Shown here in pieces: positions 34,801 to 44,397 of a stretch of DNA of 64,000 nt (the first letter of the stretch is position 1; each line of letters opens with the position of its first letter). The notes beneath the pieces were generated by a model. The model made no database searches. It was not told the DNA's origin and saw only the letters and a program-made list of their open reading frames with translations. The stretch covers positions 62,001-126,000 of the forward strand of contig NZ_QOKZ01000009.1 of assembly GCF_003697785.1 (NCBI RefSeq), given 5' to 3'. Source of the DNA: Paracoccus alkanivorans. Its GTDB lineage: Bacteria > Pseudomonadota > Alphaproteobacteria > Rhodobacterales > Rhodobacteraceae. A program made the position numbers and the translations under genes.

Positions 34801-35883
34801 TCAAGAAGGCTTCCCCGGTTGCCCGACGGTGACCCCGGTGAACATTGCCGACAGATCCACCGTATCGCTGTTGTTCAGCGCATCGGCATGATCGTTCAGG
34901 AAACTGTCGGCGGCCACGCGCCCGGCCTCTTTCATGCGTGCGAGCATCCCAGGCTCCGGCATCATCTTGGAGCGCGCGGACAGGTTGTTCATCAGCGTGT
35001 CGTCAAGGATCATGTGGATCAGCGGAACCTTCATCGCCCGGTCACCCAGGCGATCCTCGGCATCCAGTTTCTTGACGAAGTTGATCGCCCGCAGATCGGC
35101 CATCAACGCGGAATTGAAGCTGATCTCGTTGACGCGGTCAGCAATCTCCACCGGCGTTCTGGGCACACAGTCGCGGATCATCGGGTTGATATTCACGATG
35201 ACGATATCGCGTGGCAGATGGGAGCGATAGAGCGGGAACATGGCCGGATTGCCGGTAAAGCCGCCATCCCAGAATGCGTCCGTCTCTCCGGTTTCGGGGT
35301 CGCGGATCTCGATCGCGCGGAACAGGCTCGGCAGGCAGGCCGAGGCCATCACCGCATCGGGTGTCACCCTTCGGCCCGTGAATACACGCATGCGTCCCGT
35401 GCGCACATTCGTCGCCGCGACGAATAATTCCGGCCCCTCTTCGGTGCTGAAATCCGGATAGGGCAATTCGCGCAGAACCGCCGCCAGCGGGTTCACATAG
35501 AAGGGGCCGTAATCATAGGGGCTGAAGATGCGGGTTATGCTGTCCAGCCATGCGGCGGGAGAGAACATCTCGGTCAGGCGGTGAAGCCCGCGCGGCATTG
35601 GCATGCGGGAATGCATCCAGCGCACGACATTATTGTCCGAGATTTCCCCGACCTCGCCCCAGAGCTTGTCGAGATTTTCCCGTGCCGCCCGCCGGCCCTT
35701 GGCGCCTTGATACCGCGACAGCCCGGCTTTCAGTGCCGCGCCGTTCAATGCGCCTGCGGAGGTGCCGGTGATTGCCGCGATCCTGAGCCAGCTTTCGTCC
35801 AGAAGCCGGTCGAGAACCCCCCAGGCAAAGGCACCATGCGCACCGCCGCCCTGCAGGGCCAGGTTGACATGTTTCTCTTTCAT
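34801..35883 (-). CDS. Patatin-like phospholipase
   Basis: The 360-residue hydrolase has the oxyanion motif LQGGGAHGAFAWGVLDRLL, nucleophile Ser42 in ITGTSAGALNGAAL and the dyad Asp in FWDGGFTGNPAMF. No signal peptide is seen, so it is likely cytoplasmic or exported by another route. Related alphaproteobacterial genes are found with polyhydroxybutyrate metabolism, but no such neighbour is present here. It converges on betA. Confidence 0.87.
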   Translation of the reverse strand: MKEKHVNLALQGGGAHGAFAWGVLDRLLDESWLRIAAITGTSAGALNGAALKAGLSRYQGAKGRRAARENLDKLWGEVGEISDNNVVRWMHSRMPMPRGLHRLTEMFSPAAWLDSITRIFSPYDYGPFYVNPLAAVLRELPYPDFSTEEGPELFVAATNVRTGRMRVFTGRRVTPDAVMASACLPSLFRAIEIRDPETGETDAFWDGGFTGNPAMFPLYRSHLPRDIVIVNINPMIRDCVPRTPVEIADRVNEISFNSALMADLRAINFVKKLDAEDRLGDRAMKVPLIHMILDDTLMNNLSARSKMMPEPGMLARMKEAGRVAADSFLNDHADALNNSDTVDLSAMFTGVTVGQPGKPS

Positions 35884-36012
35884 CCCCGGTTCCAGTACTG
35901 ATTACTCAGATGCACCATAATGCCGGGCTGCATCGAACCACAAGGCATTGAAAAGGCAAAGGCTCCGACCGGGTAGCCCGATCGGAGCCAACTTGTGCGG
36001 ATCGAAAAACGA

Positions 36013-36510
36013 TCAGTTCGACACTTCCGTGCCTGCCTCGACCGATGCGCCCGCTTCGACGTCAGCCTCTGCCGTAGGCAGAACGTTTCCGACGGCCTCA
36101 GCCGCGCCTTCCGTGGCCTCGGTAGCCGTCGAGAGGCCGGTTTCTGCGGCACCGGTGACTGCGCTGCCGGCGGTCGCCAGTCCTTCGGTCGCCTCGGTGG
36201 TTGCGGTTTCCGCCGCCGTGGCCGCGCTATCGGCTGCGGTGGCTGCGCCCTCGGCCGATGCCGCCGCGGAGCTTGCTGCCATCGCCTCGGCCTCCGCAAC
36301 GCTGATCATCTGGTCGCCATCGCTGTCATATGCTTCCAGCGTGGCCTCGGCATGAACGCCGAAGCTCGCCTCCAGCTCGGCCGCGTCAAGCTGGCCATCC
36401 GCATTCGCATCCAGTTCCGCGAAACCGGCGGCATATGCAGGGGTCAGCACCGCCAGGGCTCCCAGGCCGGTCAGGGCAGAGATGATGCCGGCTTTGATCA
36501 TTGGTTTCAT
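36013..36510 (-). CDS. Exported EF-hand protein with Ala/Thr-rich tail
   Basis: The 165-residue protein has a signal peptide (IKAGIISALTGLGALAVLTP, residues 5-24; cleavage near AYA-AG) and two EF-hand loops, DANADGQLDAAE (about residues 34-45) and DSDGDQMISVAE (about 62-73). The remaining 90 residues are almost wholly Ala, Thr, Glu, Gly and Ser. The role may be calcium binding in the periplasm; no partner is evident. A ribosome site AAGGAG precedes the start on minus. Confidence 0.78.
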   Translation of the reverse strand: MKPMIKAGIISALTGLGALAVLTPAYAAGFAELDANADGQLDAAELEASFGVHAEATLEAYDSDGDQMISVAEAEAMAASSAAASAEGAATAADSAATAAETATTEATEGLATAGSAVTGAAETGLSTATEATEGAAEAVGNVLPTAEADVEAGASVEAGTEVSN

Positions 36511-36758
36511 GTTGAACTCCTTGATGTTCTTTGTCTCGACAAGTTTTTGTCCACGAGCCTAACCGGGCACCACAACCGCATGTTCCCATGTGTCGGGAGA
36601 ATGGATGATTTGAGCGCAATCTTGCTTGAAGTGCGACGAGTTCTTGGCCGATTTCAGCCAAAGGCACGCTGAGAGATCGCAGGAAAACCGTTATTCACTC
36701 TTCCCGCGAATAGGTTAGGTTGCCGCGCAAGGGCAGAGCGCAGAGGAAGGATATCGCA

Positions 36759-37364
36759 ATGAAATCGGCCTTGACCCCCGGCTATCACGACACCCCGCCC
36801 GGGACGGTCGCAACCGTGGTAACCTCGTTCGAGATGCGCGGTGCGCCGCCCTCGCGTCCCGAACGCGGGACAGGGGATTGGCGGCTGGAACGATGGCACG
36901 ACCCGTCACCGGACGAATATCGCGAACTGTTCCGCCGTGTGGGCGAGGACTGGCTGTGGTGTTCGCGGCTGATGATGACGGATGAGGAACTGGTGGCAAT
37001 CATCCATGATCCCAAGGTCGAGATCCGCAGGCTGACGGCGCCGAAAGGGGCCGGACTGCTGGAGTTGGATTTCCGGGCCGAGGGTGAATGCGAGCTGGCG
37101 TTCTTCGGCCTTGCCCCGGAACTCATCGGCAGCGGCGCGGGACGCTGGCTGATGAACCGGGCGCTTGAACTGGCCTGGGCCCGGCCTCTGACCCGGCTAT
37201 GGGTGCATACCTGCACGATGGATCATCCCGGCGCGGTGGATTTCTACCGTCGCTCCGGTTTCATCCCGATCCGGCGGCAGGTCGAGATCATCCCCGATCC
37301 GCGATTGAGCGGCCTGCTGCCGGAACATGTAGCGCCGCATGTTCCCTGCCTGCCGGTGGGATGA
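36759..37364 (+). CDS. GNAT family N-acetyltransferase
   Basis: The 201-residue acetyltransferase contains the acetyl-CoA loop region APELIGSGAGRWLMNRALELA and VHTCTMDHPGAVDFYRRSGF, typical of GNAT proteins. ATG 36759 was chosen because AGAGGAAGG lies upstream; the 13 earlier codons run through that site. The substrate is unknown. It converges with prfB, one base apart. Confidence 0.82.
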   Translation: MKSALTPGYHDTPPGTVATVVTSFEMRGAPPSRPERGTGDWRLERWHDPSPDEYRELFRRVGEDWLWCSRLMMTDEELVAIIHDPKVEIRRLTAPKGAGLLELDFRAEGECELAFFGLAPELIGSGAGRWLMNRALELAWARPLTRLWVHTCTMDHPGAVDFYRRSGFIPIRRQVEIIPDPRLSGLLPEHVAPHVPCLPVG

Positions 37365-38492
37365 TCAATCTTCGGATTGCGCCTCGGCCCGGCTCTTGCC
37401 CGCGACATCCATCGCCAGGGTGGCCGCCATGAAGGCGTCAAGGTCGCCATCCAGCACACCTTGCGTATCGCTGGTTTCCTCGGATGTGCGCAGGTCCTTC
37501 ACCATCTGGTAGGGATGCAGCACATAGGACCGGATCTGGTTGCCCCAGCCCGCGTCGCCCTTGGCGTCATGCTGGGCCTGGATGCTTTCGGTGCGCTTTC
37601 GCAGCTCCATCTCGTAAAGCCGTGATTTCAGCGCCGCCATCGCGTTGGCGCGGTTCTGGTGCTGCGACTTCTCGGAGCTCGTGACCACGATCCCGGTGGG
37701 AATATGGGTGATCCGCACCGCCGAATCGGTGGTGTTCACATGCTGTCCCCCCGCGCCTGAGGAGCGGTAGGTGTCGATGCGGATTTCACTGTCGGGCACG
37801 GTGATCTCGATATTCTCATCGACCACCGGATAGACCCAGACCGAACTGAAAGAGGTATGCCGGCGCGCGGAGCTGTCGAAAGGACTGATACGGACCAGCC
37901 GGTGCACGCCGCTTTCCGATTTGAGCCAGCCATAGGCGTTATGCCCGCTGATCCGGTAGGCGGCGCTGCGAATCCCGGCCTCTTCCCCGGCGCTTTCGCT
38001 CATCAGCTCGACCTCGTAGCCCTTCTTCTCGGCCCAACGCACATACATTCGGGCCAGCATCGCGGCCCAATCGCAGCTTTCCGTGCCGCCCGCGCCGGCG
38101 TTGATCTCGAGGAAGGTGTCATTGGCATCCGCCTCGCCATTCAGCAGCGCCTCCAGCTCCTTTTTCGCGGCCATTTCGGCCAGCGCCTTCAGGTTGCCTT
38201 CTGCCTCGGCGACCAGTTCTTCGTCACCCTCTGCCTCGGCCAGTTCGACCATCTCGGCGTTGGCCGCCAGATCGTCCCTGATCCGCTTGTAGGTTTCGAT
38301 GGCATCGACCAGCGCCTGCCGTTCGCGCATCAGCTTCTGCGCGCGCGCCGGGTCGGACCAGAGATCGCCGGCCTCGATCATCGCGTTCATCTCTTCCAGC
38401 CGGTGCGGAGCGGTCTGCCAGTCCATCCGTTGCCCCAGCAGGCTCAGCGAGCGTTGGATGGCTTCGATAGTGGATTGCGTCTCGGCACGCAT
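37365..38492 (-). CDS. prfB: Peptide chain release factor 2
   Basis: The 375-residue factor ends translation at UGA and UAA. The codon-recognition tripeptide SPF is at 203-205 ([12 protein letters not shown]) and the peptidyl-hydrolysis motif GGQ at 248-250 ([12 protein letters not shown]). The whole gene is in one frame with no internal UGA near codon 26, so the programmed +1 frameshift of E. coli prfB is absent, as in several alphaproteobacteria. I chose the start at 38492 ([13 protein letters not shown]) over an upstream in-frame codon. Confidence 0.96.
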   Translation of the reverse strand: MRAETQSTIEAIQRSLSLLGQRMDWQTAPHRLEEMNAMIEAGDLWSDPARAQKLMRERQALVDAIETYKRIRDDLAANAEMVELAEAEGDEELVAEAEGNLKALAEMAAKKELEALLNGEADANDTFLEINAGAGGTESCDWAAMLARMYVRWAEKKGYEVELMSESAGEEAGIRSAAYRISGHNAYGWLKSESGVHRLVRISPFDSSARRHTSFSSVWVYPVVDENIEITVPDSEIRIDTYRSSGAGGQHVNTTDSAVRITHIPTGIVVTSSEKSQHQNRANAMAALKSRLYEMELRKRTESIQAQHDAKGDAGWGNQIRSYVLHPYQMVKDLRTSEETSDTQGVLDGDLDAFMAATLAMDVAGKSRAEAQSED

Positions 38493-38742
38493 GATCGGCT
38501 CCCGGGGCTCTTGGGTCAGATCAGGGGTGATAACGCGCGCGGGGCGACACGACAAGCCCGGGGCAAACAGGATTGATCACGGGCAATTCCATGTAATGCG
38601 ATCCTAGTCATATCCTCGGTGATCCCGCTCCCCCGATTTTCAAGTGATTTCCTGAATGAAAAGCGCCTGCGCTTGATCGGTGAAACATCAAAAAAAAATG
38701 TATATCTGGTGTGTAGTCGACCTACTTCATCTTGAAGGTAAA

Positions 38743-39609
38743 CTATTCGGCCGCGATACGCTCGTCTGGCATCGCACCGGTATCGAATGCCGACAGCCTG
38801 CGGACCACATTGGCCAGCCGGCCGGAAAAGCTCTCGAACTCGGGGAGCGGCGTGATGGTGGCCTCGTCCATATACAGGGCCCGGTCGATTTCGACCTGCA
38901 CGACATGAACGTTCTGTCCCGGGCGTCCATAGGTCGAACAGATATAGGCTCCCGAAAAGGGTGAATTCCTGCGAACGCTCCAGCCCTCGTCCTCGATCAC
39001 GCCGGCGATCGTGTCCAGAACCCGGGTGGCGGCCGAAAGGCCATAGCGGTTGCCCAATACGAATTCCGGGCGCTGACCGTGCAGATGGGACAGGGCGTCA
39101 TGCGGCATGGAATGCATGTCGATGAGTATCGCCTGCCCGAAACTCGCCTGCGCCTCGGCGATCAGGGTGCTCAGGGCCAGATGATAGGGACGCCAATAGG
39201 CGTCGATCCTGCGGTCGGCCTCGGCGCGGTCGATGGGGCGGTTGTGAATGGTCCGTCCCTGCGCGACGACGCGGGGAATCACCCCCAGCCCCGCGATCGT
39301 GCGCTGATTGAGCGGATGACGCGGGATGCCGCGCACGACCAGCGGATCGATTTCGTCGGCCCCCCGGTTCAGGTCGATCAGGCAGCGCGGCATGCGGGCT
39401 GACAGGGCCACTGCGCCGTATTCCGGGGCGCAATCGATAAGCCGGTCGACGAAGGCGTCCTCGGACGAGCGCAGGGCATTCATCGGGAGTGACGTGCTTT
39501 CAAGGAACCAGTCGGGGTAATCGCTGCCCGAATGGGGCGAGGCGAATATGACGCCGTTCGTCCAATGCGCCGGGCGTTTCAGCGAAAACGGTATGTCAGG
39601 CTTTGTCAC
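38743..39609 (-). CDS. N-formylglutamate amidohydrolase family protein
   Basis: The 288-residue protein has the family segments VIFASPHSGSDYPDWFL, CLIDLNRGADEIDP, LIDMHSMPHD and VQVEIDRALYMDEA, which hold the metal and carboxylate ligands of FGase/HutG-type amidohydrolases. These release formate from N-formylglutamate at the end of histidine degradation, but no hut genes are nearby. Homologues with other N-acyl substrates exist. Confidence 0.85.
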   Translation of the reverse strand: MTKPDIPFSLKRPAHWTNGVIFASPHSGSDYPDWFLESTSLPMNALRSSEDAFVDRLIDCAPEYGAVALSARMPRCLIDLNRGADEIDPLVVRGIPRHPLNQRTIAGLGVIPRVVAQGRTIHNRPIDRAEADRRIDAYWRPYHLALSTLIAEAQASFGQAILIDMHSMPHDALSHLHGQRPEFVLGNRYGLSAATRVLDTIAGVIEDEGWSVRRNSPFSGAYICSTYGRPGQNVHVVQVEIDRALYMDEATITPLPEFESFSGRLANVVRRLSAFDTGAMPDERIAAE

Positions 39610-39769
39610 AAGGCATTCCCCAACGTCCAGAGTGCCCCTACCTTATAGACCAGAGCGTATCTGTTCCAATAGGTCTTGAAACCCGTTGACGGCATATGTA
39701 TAGACACGCGGACCGAAGGCGGGTTAGCCGGCAATTCTTCGTGAATTGAGGCAGAATCACCGAAGGTAT

Positions 39770-39844
39770 GGGCGGTTAGCTCAGCGGTAGAGCACTACGT
39801 TGACATCGTAGTGGCCACTGGTTCGATCCCAGTACCGCCCACCA
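39770..39844 (+). tRNA. tRNA-Val (anticodon GAC), CCA encoded
   Basis: A full cloverleaf can be drawn: acceptor GGGCGGT pairing with ACCGCCC, D arm GCTC-AGCGGTA-GAGC, anticodon arm CTACG-TTGACAT-CGTAG with GAC in the loop, and T arm ACTGG-TTCGATC-CCAGT. CCA follows the discriminator A. The 3' end is the left attachment site of an integrated island; its last 18 bases recur at 49014-49031. Confidence 0.97.
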
Positions 39845-39846
39845 TT
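39827..39846. repeat. attL core of the tRNA-Val island
   Basis: TCCCAGTACCGCCCACCATT covers the T-arm 3' strand, acceptor strand and CCA of tRNA-Val plus two bases. The same 20 bases occur at 49014-49033 without a tRNA body. This is the layout left by tyrosine-recombinase integration into a tRNA 3' end. Confidence 0.9.
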
Positions 39847-39909
39847 TTATCTGAGCACAATGACTTATGGCTGTTTTTCTCCGGTGCGCCGCACAGGTGA
39901 GACACAGTC

Positions 39910-41521
39910 ATGCCCATGGCAGCCTATTTAAGCCAATCCCGTCACGGTATATTTTACTTCCGCTGGCCGCTTCCTTCGGTCCTGCATCCGAAGGGCAGGC
40001 GAAGCGATATCCGGCTGTCCCTGGGGACGCGCTCCAAGGCTGTTGCGCGGCGGCTGTCGCGATTACTCTCAGCGTTAGGAGAAAATTTACCAATTCCCGC
40101 TATGGCGCGGGCCATGCATTACGATGAACTCCGCGAACATGTGCGACAGCATTTCCAGGGGCTGTTGCAGCAATTTCAGGCCGGTATCGCGCAGGACGGT
40201 CCTGCCGATGCCGCGCGGCTGGAGGCGTTGCGGACAGGCCGGATGGCTGCCGGGGCGGATACCGACGGTTGGATTGATGTGGCAGACCCGGATGGCGCTT
40301 CCGGCATTCTCGGCGCATTCTGCGACCGTCGCGGCATTTCCGAAGAGGACTTGACCGCCGCCAAGCGCAACTGGCTGTTGCGGGCCATTCAGCGCGGTCA
40401 TGGAGCCTATTGCGCAGCGGCGGAGGATTATGCCGAACGCTTCGATAGCATTGAACTGGGAACGCCGCAGCAAAGCGTATCCGCGCCAGAACCGACCGCA
40501 GGGATTGCCCGAATCGGCAACACCGACCTGCTGGAGCGGTACTTCGATGAAGCGCGGCGCACGGCGAGCCTTGCCGCAAAGACAGAGTTCGAGAAGCGCG
40601 AGGTACTGAACCTGCTGAACGAAATCGTTGAGCAGAAACCCTTTGCCGCACTCACCAAGGCCGACGCTCAGAAGGTGAAGCAGGCGCTTATGCGATTGCC
40701 ACGGAACCGGAACAAGCTGAGCGGAACAAGAGGAAAACCGCTGAGTGAGATACTGGAGATGCAGGGGTTTGAAATCATCTCTGCCCGTACCATGAATACC
40801 TATATCAGCCATATGCAAACCTTTTATAGCTGGGCGGCCAATAACGGCTACGTGCAGGAGAACATATTTCAGGGCATGCGGGTCAGACTGCCGAAGCGGG
40901 TCAAGGAGCAGGGCCGGGAGGCATTCACCGAGGAACAGCTTGGTATCCTGTTCCGACACCTGACCGAAAACCCTGACCGGCTGGTGCGCAAGGACGATCA
41001 CAGGTGGATTGCGTTGATCGGGATATTCACCGGCATGCGGCTGAACGAGATCGCGCAGCTTGACATTGCCGACATCAAGGAAAGCGACGGCGTCCGGTTC
41101 TTCGATGTCAATGCCAGCGGCGCGGGAAACAAGCGGTTGAAAAATTCCGCCTCGCAGCGCCTCGTACCGGTGCATGACCGGCTGCTTGAAGCGGGTGCTG
41201 CAATTCGTCGAAGAGCGGCACAGCGGCGGATCACAGCGGCTGTTCCCCGATCAGCCCTGGTGCCCGAAGAACGGCTATGGCCGGAATGCCGGACGATGGT
41301 TCAATGAACGTCTGCTGCCCGCATTGGGCATGAAGTCGGAGCAACTGGTGTTTCACAGCCTGCGGCACACGATGGCGACACTGCTGTCGCGCAATGACGT
41401 GCCGGATACGCAGGTGAAGGCGATTCTGGGGCATGAGCAGCCGGGAGTAACCTACAGCACCTATTTCCACGGCTTCCGGCCCGCGCAGTTACAGGCGGCG
41501 ATCAACCGGTTCGGGTTCTGA
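39910..41521 (+). pseudogene. int: Tyrosine recombinase/integrase of the island, frameshifted
   Basis: The first part (39910-about 41190) encodes a short N-terminal domain of the kind seen in phage-like integrases (YLSQSRHGIFYFRWPLPS), a core-binding domain and the first catalytic motif TGMRLNEIAQLD with Arg377. The frame then changes near 41180-41200, and the rest (in the frame of 41174-41521) supplies FVEERHSGGSQRLFPD, HSLRHTMATLL and GHEQPGVTYSTYFHG with the His/Arg pair and the nucleophile Tyr. One extra base in GAAGCGGGTGCTGCAATTC would explain it. Either a real mutation or a sequencing error is possible. It lies 65 bases after the tRNA and may be transcribed from it. Confidence 0.85.
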
Positions 41522-41561
41522 CGGCGCGTTTTGTGTGCCGGTGGCAAAGAGGGCGTTACTG

Positions 41562-42899
41562 ATGCCGACAGTTTTGGAAGAGCAATTCGGACTCACTTGG
41601 GATATGATTGCGGGTCTGGAAGACCAGACCGGCGCTTCGCTTGCGTTCGAGCCCTGCCTTGAAACCCGTGACGTGGATATTGACCGGCTGGCTGCAGACC
41701 TCACCGGGACGGCTTTCCGGCATTGGGTCGGCGGCTACACCCAGCGAAAACCCAAAGCCTCCATGGTTGCCAATGTAAGATGTTGCCTGCGGCTGATCGT
41801 GCTGAACCTGCTTCATGCTGAAAGCGCCGGGGCAGCGGGCCTGCCGGTTGGTATCCCGACGGGGAAGGACAGGCTTTATTCCGAGAAACGCTATCATCCG
41901 GCGTTCATGACGGCGACCGCGTTTCTGACGGCTATGAAGGCGCTCATGGAATGCGGACTGATGGAGCGGACGGCGCGGGGCTACCATCTGCCGGAGCATT
42001 CGCAGGTCGGGCGCTACCGGCTTGAAGTGGCGGTAAGGCGGGATATTCGTCGCAGCCGGGCGAACAACACCGATTGTTTTCACGTTCACCCCGACAGCGA
42101 GACCATAAGGCTGAAAGACGAAAGCAGGCGGCTCACCGACTACCGGGAAACGGCGGAAACCCGGCGGATGCGCGAGAACCTGTCCGTGATCAATTCGGTG
42201 CTCGACACTGCCGATATCTCGACCGCAGGACCATTGTGTCGTGGTCGCGACTTCGAGGGCGAGCCGCTGTTGGGGCAACGGTACCTGTACCGGGTTTTCA
42301 ATAACAACTCCTTCGGTCAGGGCGGCAGGTTCTATGGCGGATGGTGGCAATGCGTCCGCAAGCATATCCGTCCGCTGATACTTATCAACGGACTGCCGAC
42401 GATTGAGGCCGATTACAGGGGGCTGCATCCCGCGATCCTGTTCGCGGAACGAGGGCTTGAGATACCGGACGATCCGTATTCCCCCGTACCTGTCCCGGCT
42501 TCGGCTGCAAAGGGCAGTGCGGCTGTCAAAAAGACATGGCGCGCTGCCGTGAAGGAAACCTTCAACGCGATGCTGAACGCAACGGGATCGACCGTAGCAC
42601 CGGAAGACTTCGATACAGAGCCGCACGGCATGACCAAAGCCCGGTTCCGCCAGCATGTCAGAGACGCGTTCCCGATGCTGACCGGAGAGTTCGGTTCCGG
42701 TGTGGGAATGCGGTTACAGAGGGCAGACAGCGATCTGATGGAGGCCGTCATGATGCATTTTGCCGATCAGGGCATTCCCGTGCTTCCGGTGCATGACAGC
42801 GCCATCATTCAGCGTGAGCATACGGATGAACTGGTTGCGGTCATGGCCGGAGAGTTCAGGAAACGATACGGACAAACGCCACCCATCCGGATAGAGTAA
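41562..42899 (+). CDS. Putative family A polymerase-like protein of the island
   Basis: The 445-residue protein matches no named family I can recall with certainty, but three motifs line up with the polymerase palm. Motif A: IEADYRGLHPAILFA (Asp284). Motif B: RAAVKETFNAMLNA, with Arg327 and Lys331 spaced as in the Pol I O-helix (R-x3-K-x7-YG, here NA). Motif C: LPVHDSAII (His411-Asp412), like VHDE of Pol I and HDS of T7 RNA polymerase. GGRFYGGWWQ precedes motif A. No 3'-5' exonuclease region is apparent. ATG 41562 follows AGAGGGCG; a GTG at 41535 is an alternative start. It comes just after the integrase gene, so a role in replicating the excised island is possible. Confidence 0.7.
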   Translation: MPTVLEEQFGLTWDMIAGLEDQTGASLAFEPCLETRDVDIDRLAADLTGTAFRHWVGGYTQRKPKASMVANVRCCLRLIVLNLLHAESAGAAGLPVGIPTGKDRLYSEKRYHPAFMTATAFLTAMKALMECGLMERTARGYHLPEHSQVGRYRLEVAVRRDIRRSRANNTDCFHVHPDSETIRLKDESRRLTDYRETAETRRMRENLSVINSVLDTADISTAGPLCRGRDFEGEPLLGQRYLYRVFNNNSFGQGGRFYGGWWQCVRKHIRPLILINGLPTIEADYRGLHPAILFAERGLEIPDDPYSPVPVPASAAKGSAAVKKTWRAAVKETFNAMLNATGSTVAPEDFDTEPHGMTKARFRQHVRDAFPMLTGEFGSGVGMRLQRADSDLMEAVMMHFADQGIPVLPVHDSAIIQREHTDELVAVMAGEFRKRYGQTPPIRIE

Positions 42900-43217
42900 T
42901 ACCCGTCCTTCCCCCGTCCATATATTCCCATACTCGGGAAGATAAGCTTTCAGCCGCTGGGAAAGCGGCGATGGATAAAGCACAAACTGGTATCCGGCAA
43001 AAGCGATAGATACACGCGACCGTATGAGCGTTGCCGCCAACCGCCACAATCCGGCATGACCCTGGCTCAATCCATAGAATCGCCGCAGACCCGGATTTTT
43101 TGGCCGCTTGCAGGCCATTGACGCTATCCCGACCCCAACCTATCCAGAACGAAACGGCGCTCTGCGAGCAAAAACATGGGGTTTGACGAGCGCGACAGGC
43201 ACAGCAGTAAAACCCGC
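42900..43217. other. Intergenic gap between convergent polymerase-like and resolvase genes
   Basis: No supported gene lies in these 318 bases. Two small hairpins follow the polymerase-like stop: TTCCC-ATACTC-GGGAA (42925-42940) and GCCGCT-GGGAA-AGCGGC (42953-42969). Neither has a T run, so terminator function is uncertain. An antisense open frame here (42714-43118) overlaps the polymerase-like gene and is not supported. Confidence 0.5.
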
Positions 43218-43853
43218 TTACAGTGACCAGCGTTTCAGAGCCGCGCGGGCCGATACCGGGTCGTTCCTGATCCTCAGCACAGTCTGCCGGGACAGACCAG
43301 CCGCTCGGGCAATCTCGCTCGTGCCCGCTCCGGCTGCGGACATGCTCAACACCGTGTCCAGCTTTACACCGTCATAGCTTGGTTTCTTGCCCCGATAGCG
43401 GGACCGGTCTTGCCGCGCCGATGCGATTCCGGCCTGCTGAGCCGCTTTGGTTGCCTCGGCCTGCGTCTGCGCGGTTGCAGCCATGAAGGCAATCAGTGCG
43501 TCCCTGACAGCCTGCTGAACCGGGTCACGGGTTGCTCCGTCAAAGGTCATGTTATTGATGACTGGGCGTATGACCACGCCCCGGCGCATGAACTCGCGGA
43601 TGCAGTCGGTCACGTCGCGGTAGTCCCGGCCCAGCCGGTCAACCCAACGGACAACCAGAGTGTCGCCGCAACGCAGTTTGTCGAACAGCCGTCTGCCTTC
43701 CGGCCTGTCCGCCAGCATAACCCTGACGCCGGATACACCGTGGTCCGCAACTACCTCGTCAATCCGGAAACCTGCCGCCTCGGCCTGGCTGCGTTGATGG
43801 TCAAGCGTCTGTTCGGCTGTGCTGACGCGGGCATAGAGGATCGTTCGGGACAT
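43218..43853 (-). CDS. Serine recombinase, resolvase/invertase family
   Basis: The 211-residue protein has the catalytic N-terminal domain (about 1-140) with nucleophile Ser11 in ILYARVSTAEQTLDHQR, the Arg motif in LADRPEGRRLFDKL and VVRWVDRLGRDYRDV. A C-terminal helix-turn-helix contains AAGAGTSEIARAAGLSRQTV. It is a small resolvase of the Tn3/Hin class. A row of TGTCCG/CGGACA repeats directly upstream forms a likely res site. No Tn3-type transposase is present, so it may resolve dimers of the excised island. Confidence 0.92.
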   Translation of the reverse strand: MSRTILYARVSTAEQTLDHQRSQAEAAGFRIDEVVADHGVSGVRVMLADRPEGRRLFDKLRCGDTLVVRWVDRLGRDYRDVTDCIREFMRRGVVIRPVINNMTFDGATRDPVQQAVRDALIAFMAATAQTQAEATKAAQQAGIASARQDRSRYRGKKPSYDGVKLDTVLSMSAAGAGTSEIARAAGLSRQTVLRIRNDPVSARAALKRWSL

Positions 43854-44397
43854 GCTGAAAACCTGTTCGCAAGGGTTGTGTCCGGTTGAACATATGTCCG
43901 CTGGATTAAAACAACCCTAACGGACATGATTTTCGTACCCTCTGGGCATGTCCGCAGGGGTATACCCTGTCGGACAGTCAAGCGGGAGCCAGTTCATTCG
44001 GCACCCACCTCGCCGGACGGATGGCCGACCGCTCAAGGGCGGGCGAAGAACGGATGTTTGCCACGTTCGGTCACGCCTTTGCGCCATAAGGGGCCATGGG
44101 GGAGAATTGGAGCGGGCGGGAATAGAGATGCCCCCTCGCAAAAATTCGCCGGAAAATTAAGACGGACCCCAGAGGGGGCTCGTGTGTTTACCGAAATTTA
44201 ACCAAATATATCAATTCCCCTTCCGGGAAATGCAAGCCTGTGCCACCATTTCTAAAAATCGCATTGGCGAGGATGCCGGGCATCTAGGGTTGCGAGAGTT
44301 GTGCTGTGAAATCAATTCATGCAAGCAAACGCAATTCCAAGCACTTGATGCAGGCTGTGCTGGTGTTGGAAATGCATAACTATCGTTCCAGGAGAAC
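43854..44397. other. Long non-coding gap upstream of resolvase and lipoprotein genes
   Basis: This 544-base stretch contains the res-like repeats at 43879-43976, listed separately. The remainder (43977-44390) has short open frames with no domain or ribosome site and becomes AT-richer to the right (TAACCAAATATATCAATTCC near 44200). The last bases hold GGAGAA, the ribosome site of the lipoprotein gene. I see no RNA gene. Confidence 0.5.
43879..43976. repeat. res-like recombination site (five TGTCCG/CGGACA boxes)
   Basis: TGTCCG occurs at 43879-43884, 43895-43900 and 43949-43954, and CGGACA at 43921-43926 and 43971-43976. The outer pair 43949-43976 is a 28-bp near-perfect dyad centred on GGTATACC, the length and centre of a resolvase site I. 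The 43895-43926 pair (32 bp) could be site II and the box at 43879 site III. Order relative to the resolvase gene (III nearest, I farthest) fits Tn3-type res. Confidence 0.68.

Noticed and set aside
37365-38492. Programmed +1 frameshift in prfB
   Set aside because: The gene is open in one frame from start to stop, so no recoding site is needed.
42714-43118. 134-codon minus frame at the end of the polymerase-like gene
   Set aside because: It overlaps the motif C region of the polymerase-like gene and shows no domain or start signals.
43926-44201. Small open frames between the res-like site and the lipoprotein gene
   Set aside because: They start inside the res-like repeats, overlap each other and lack ribosome sites or domains.
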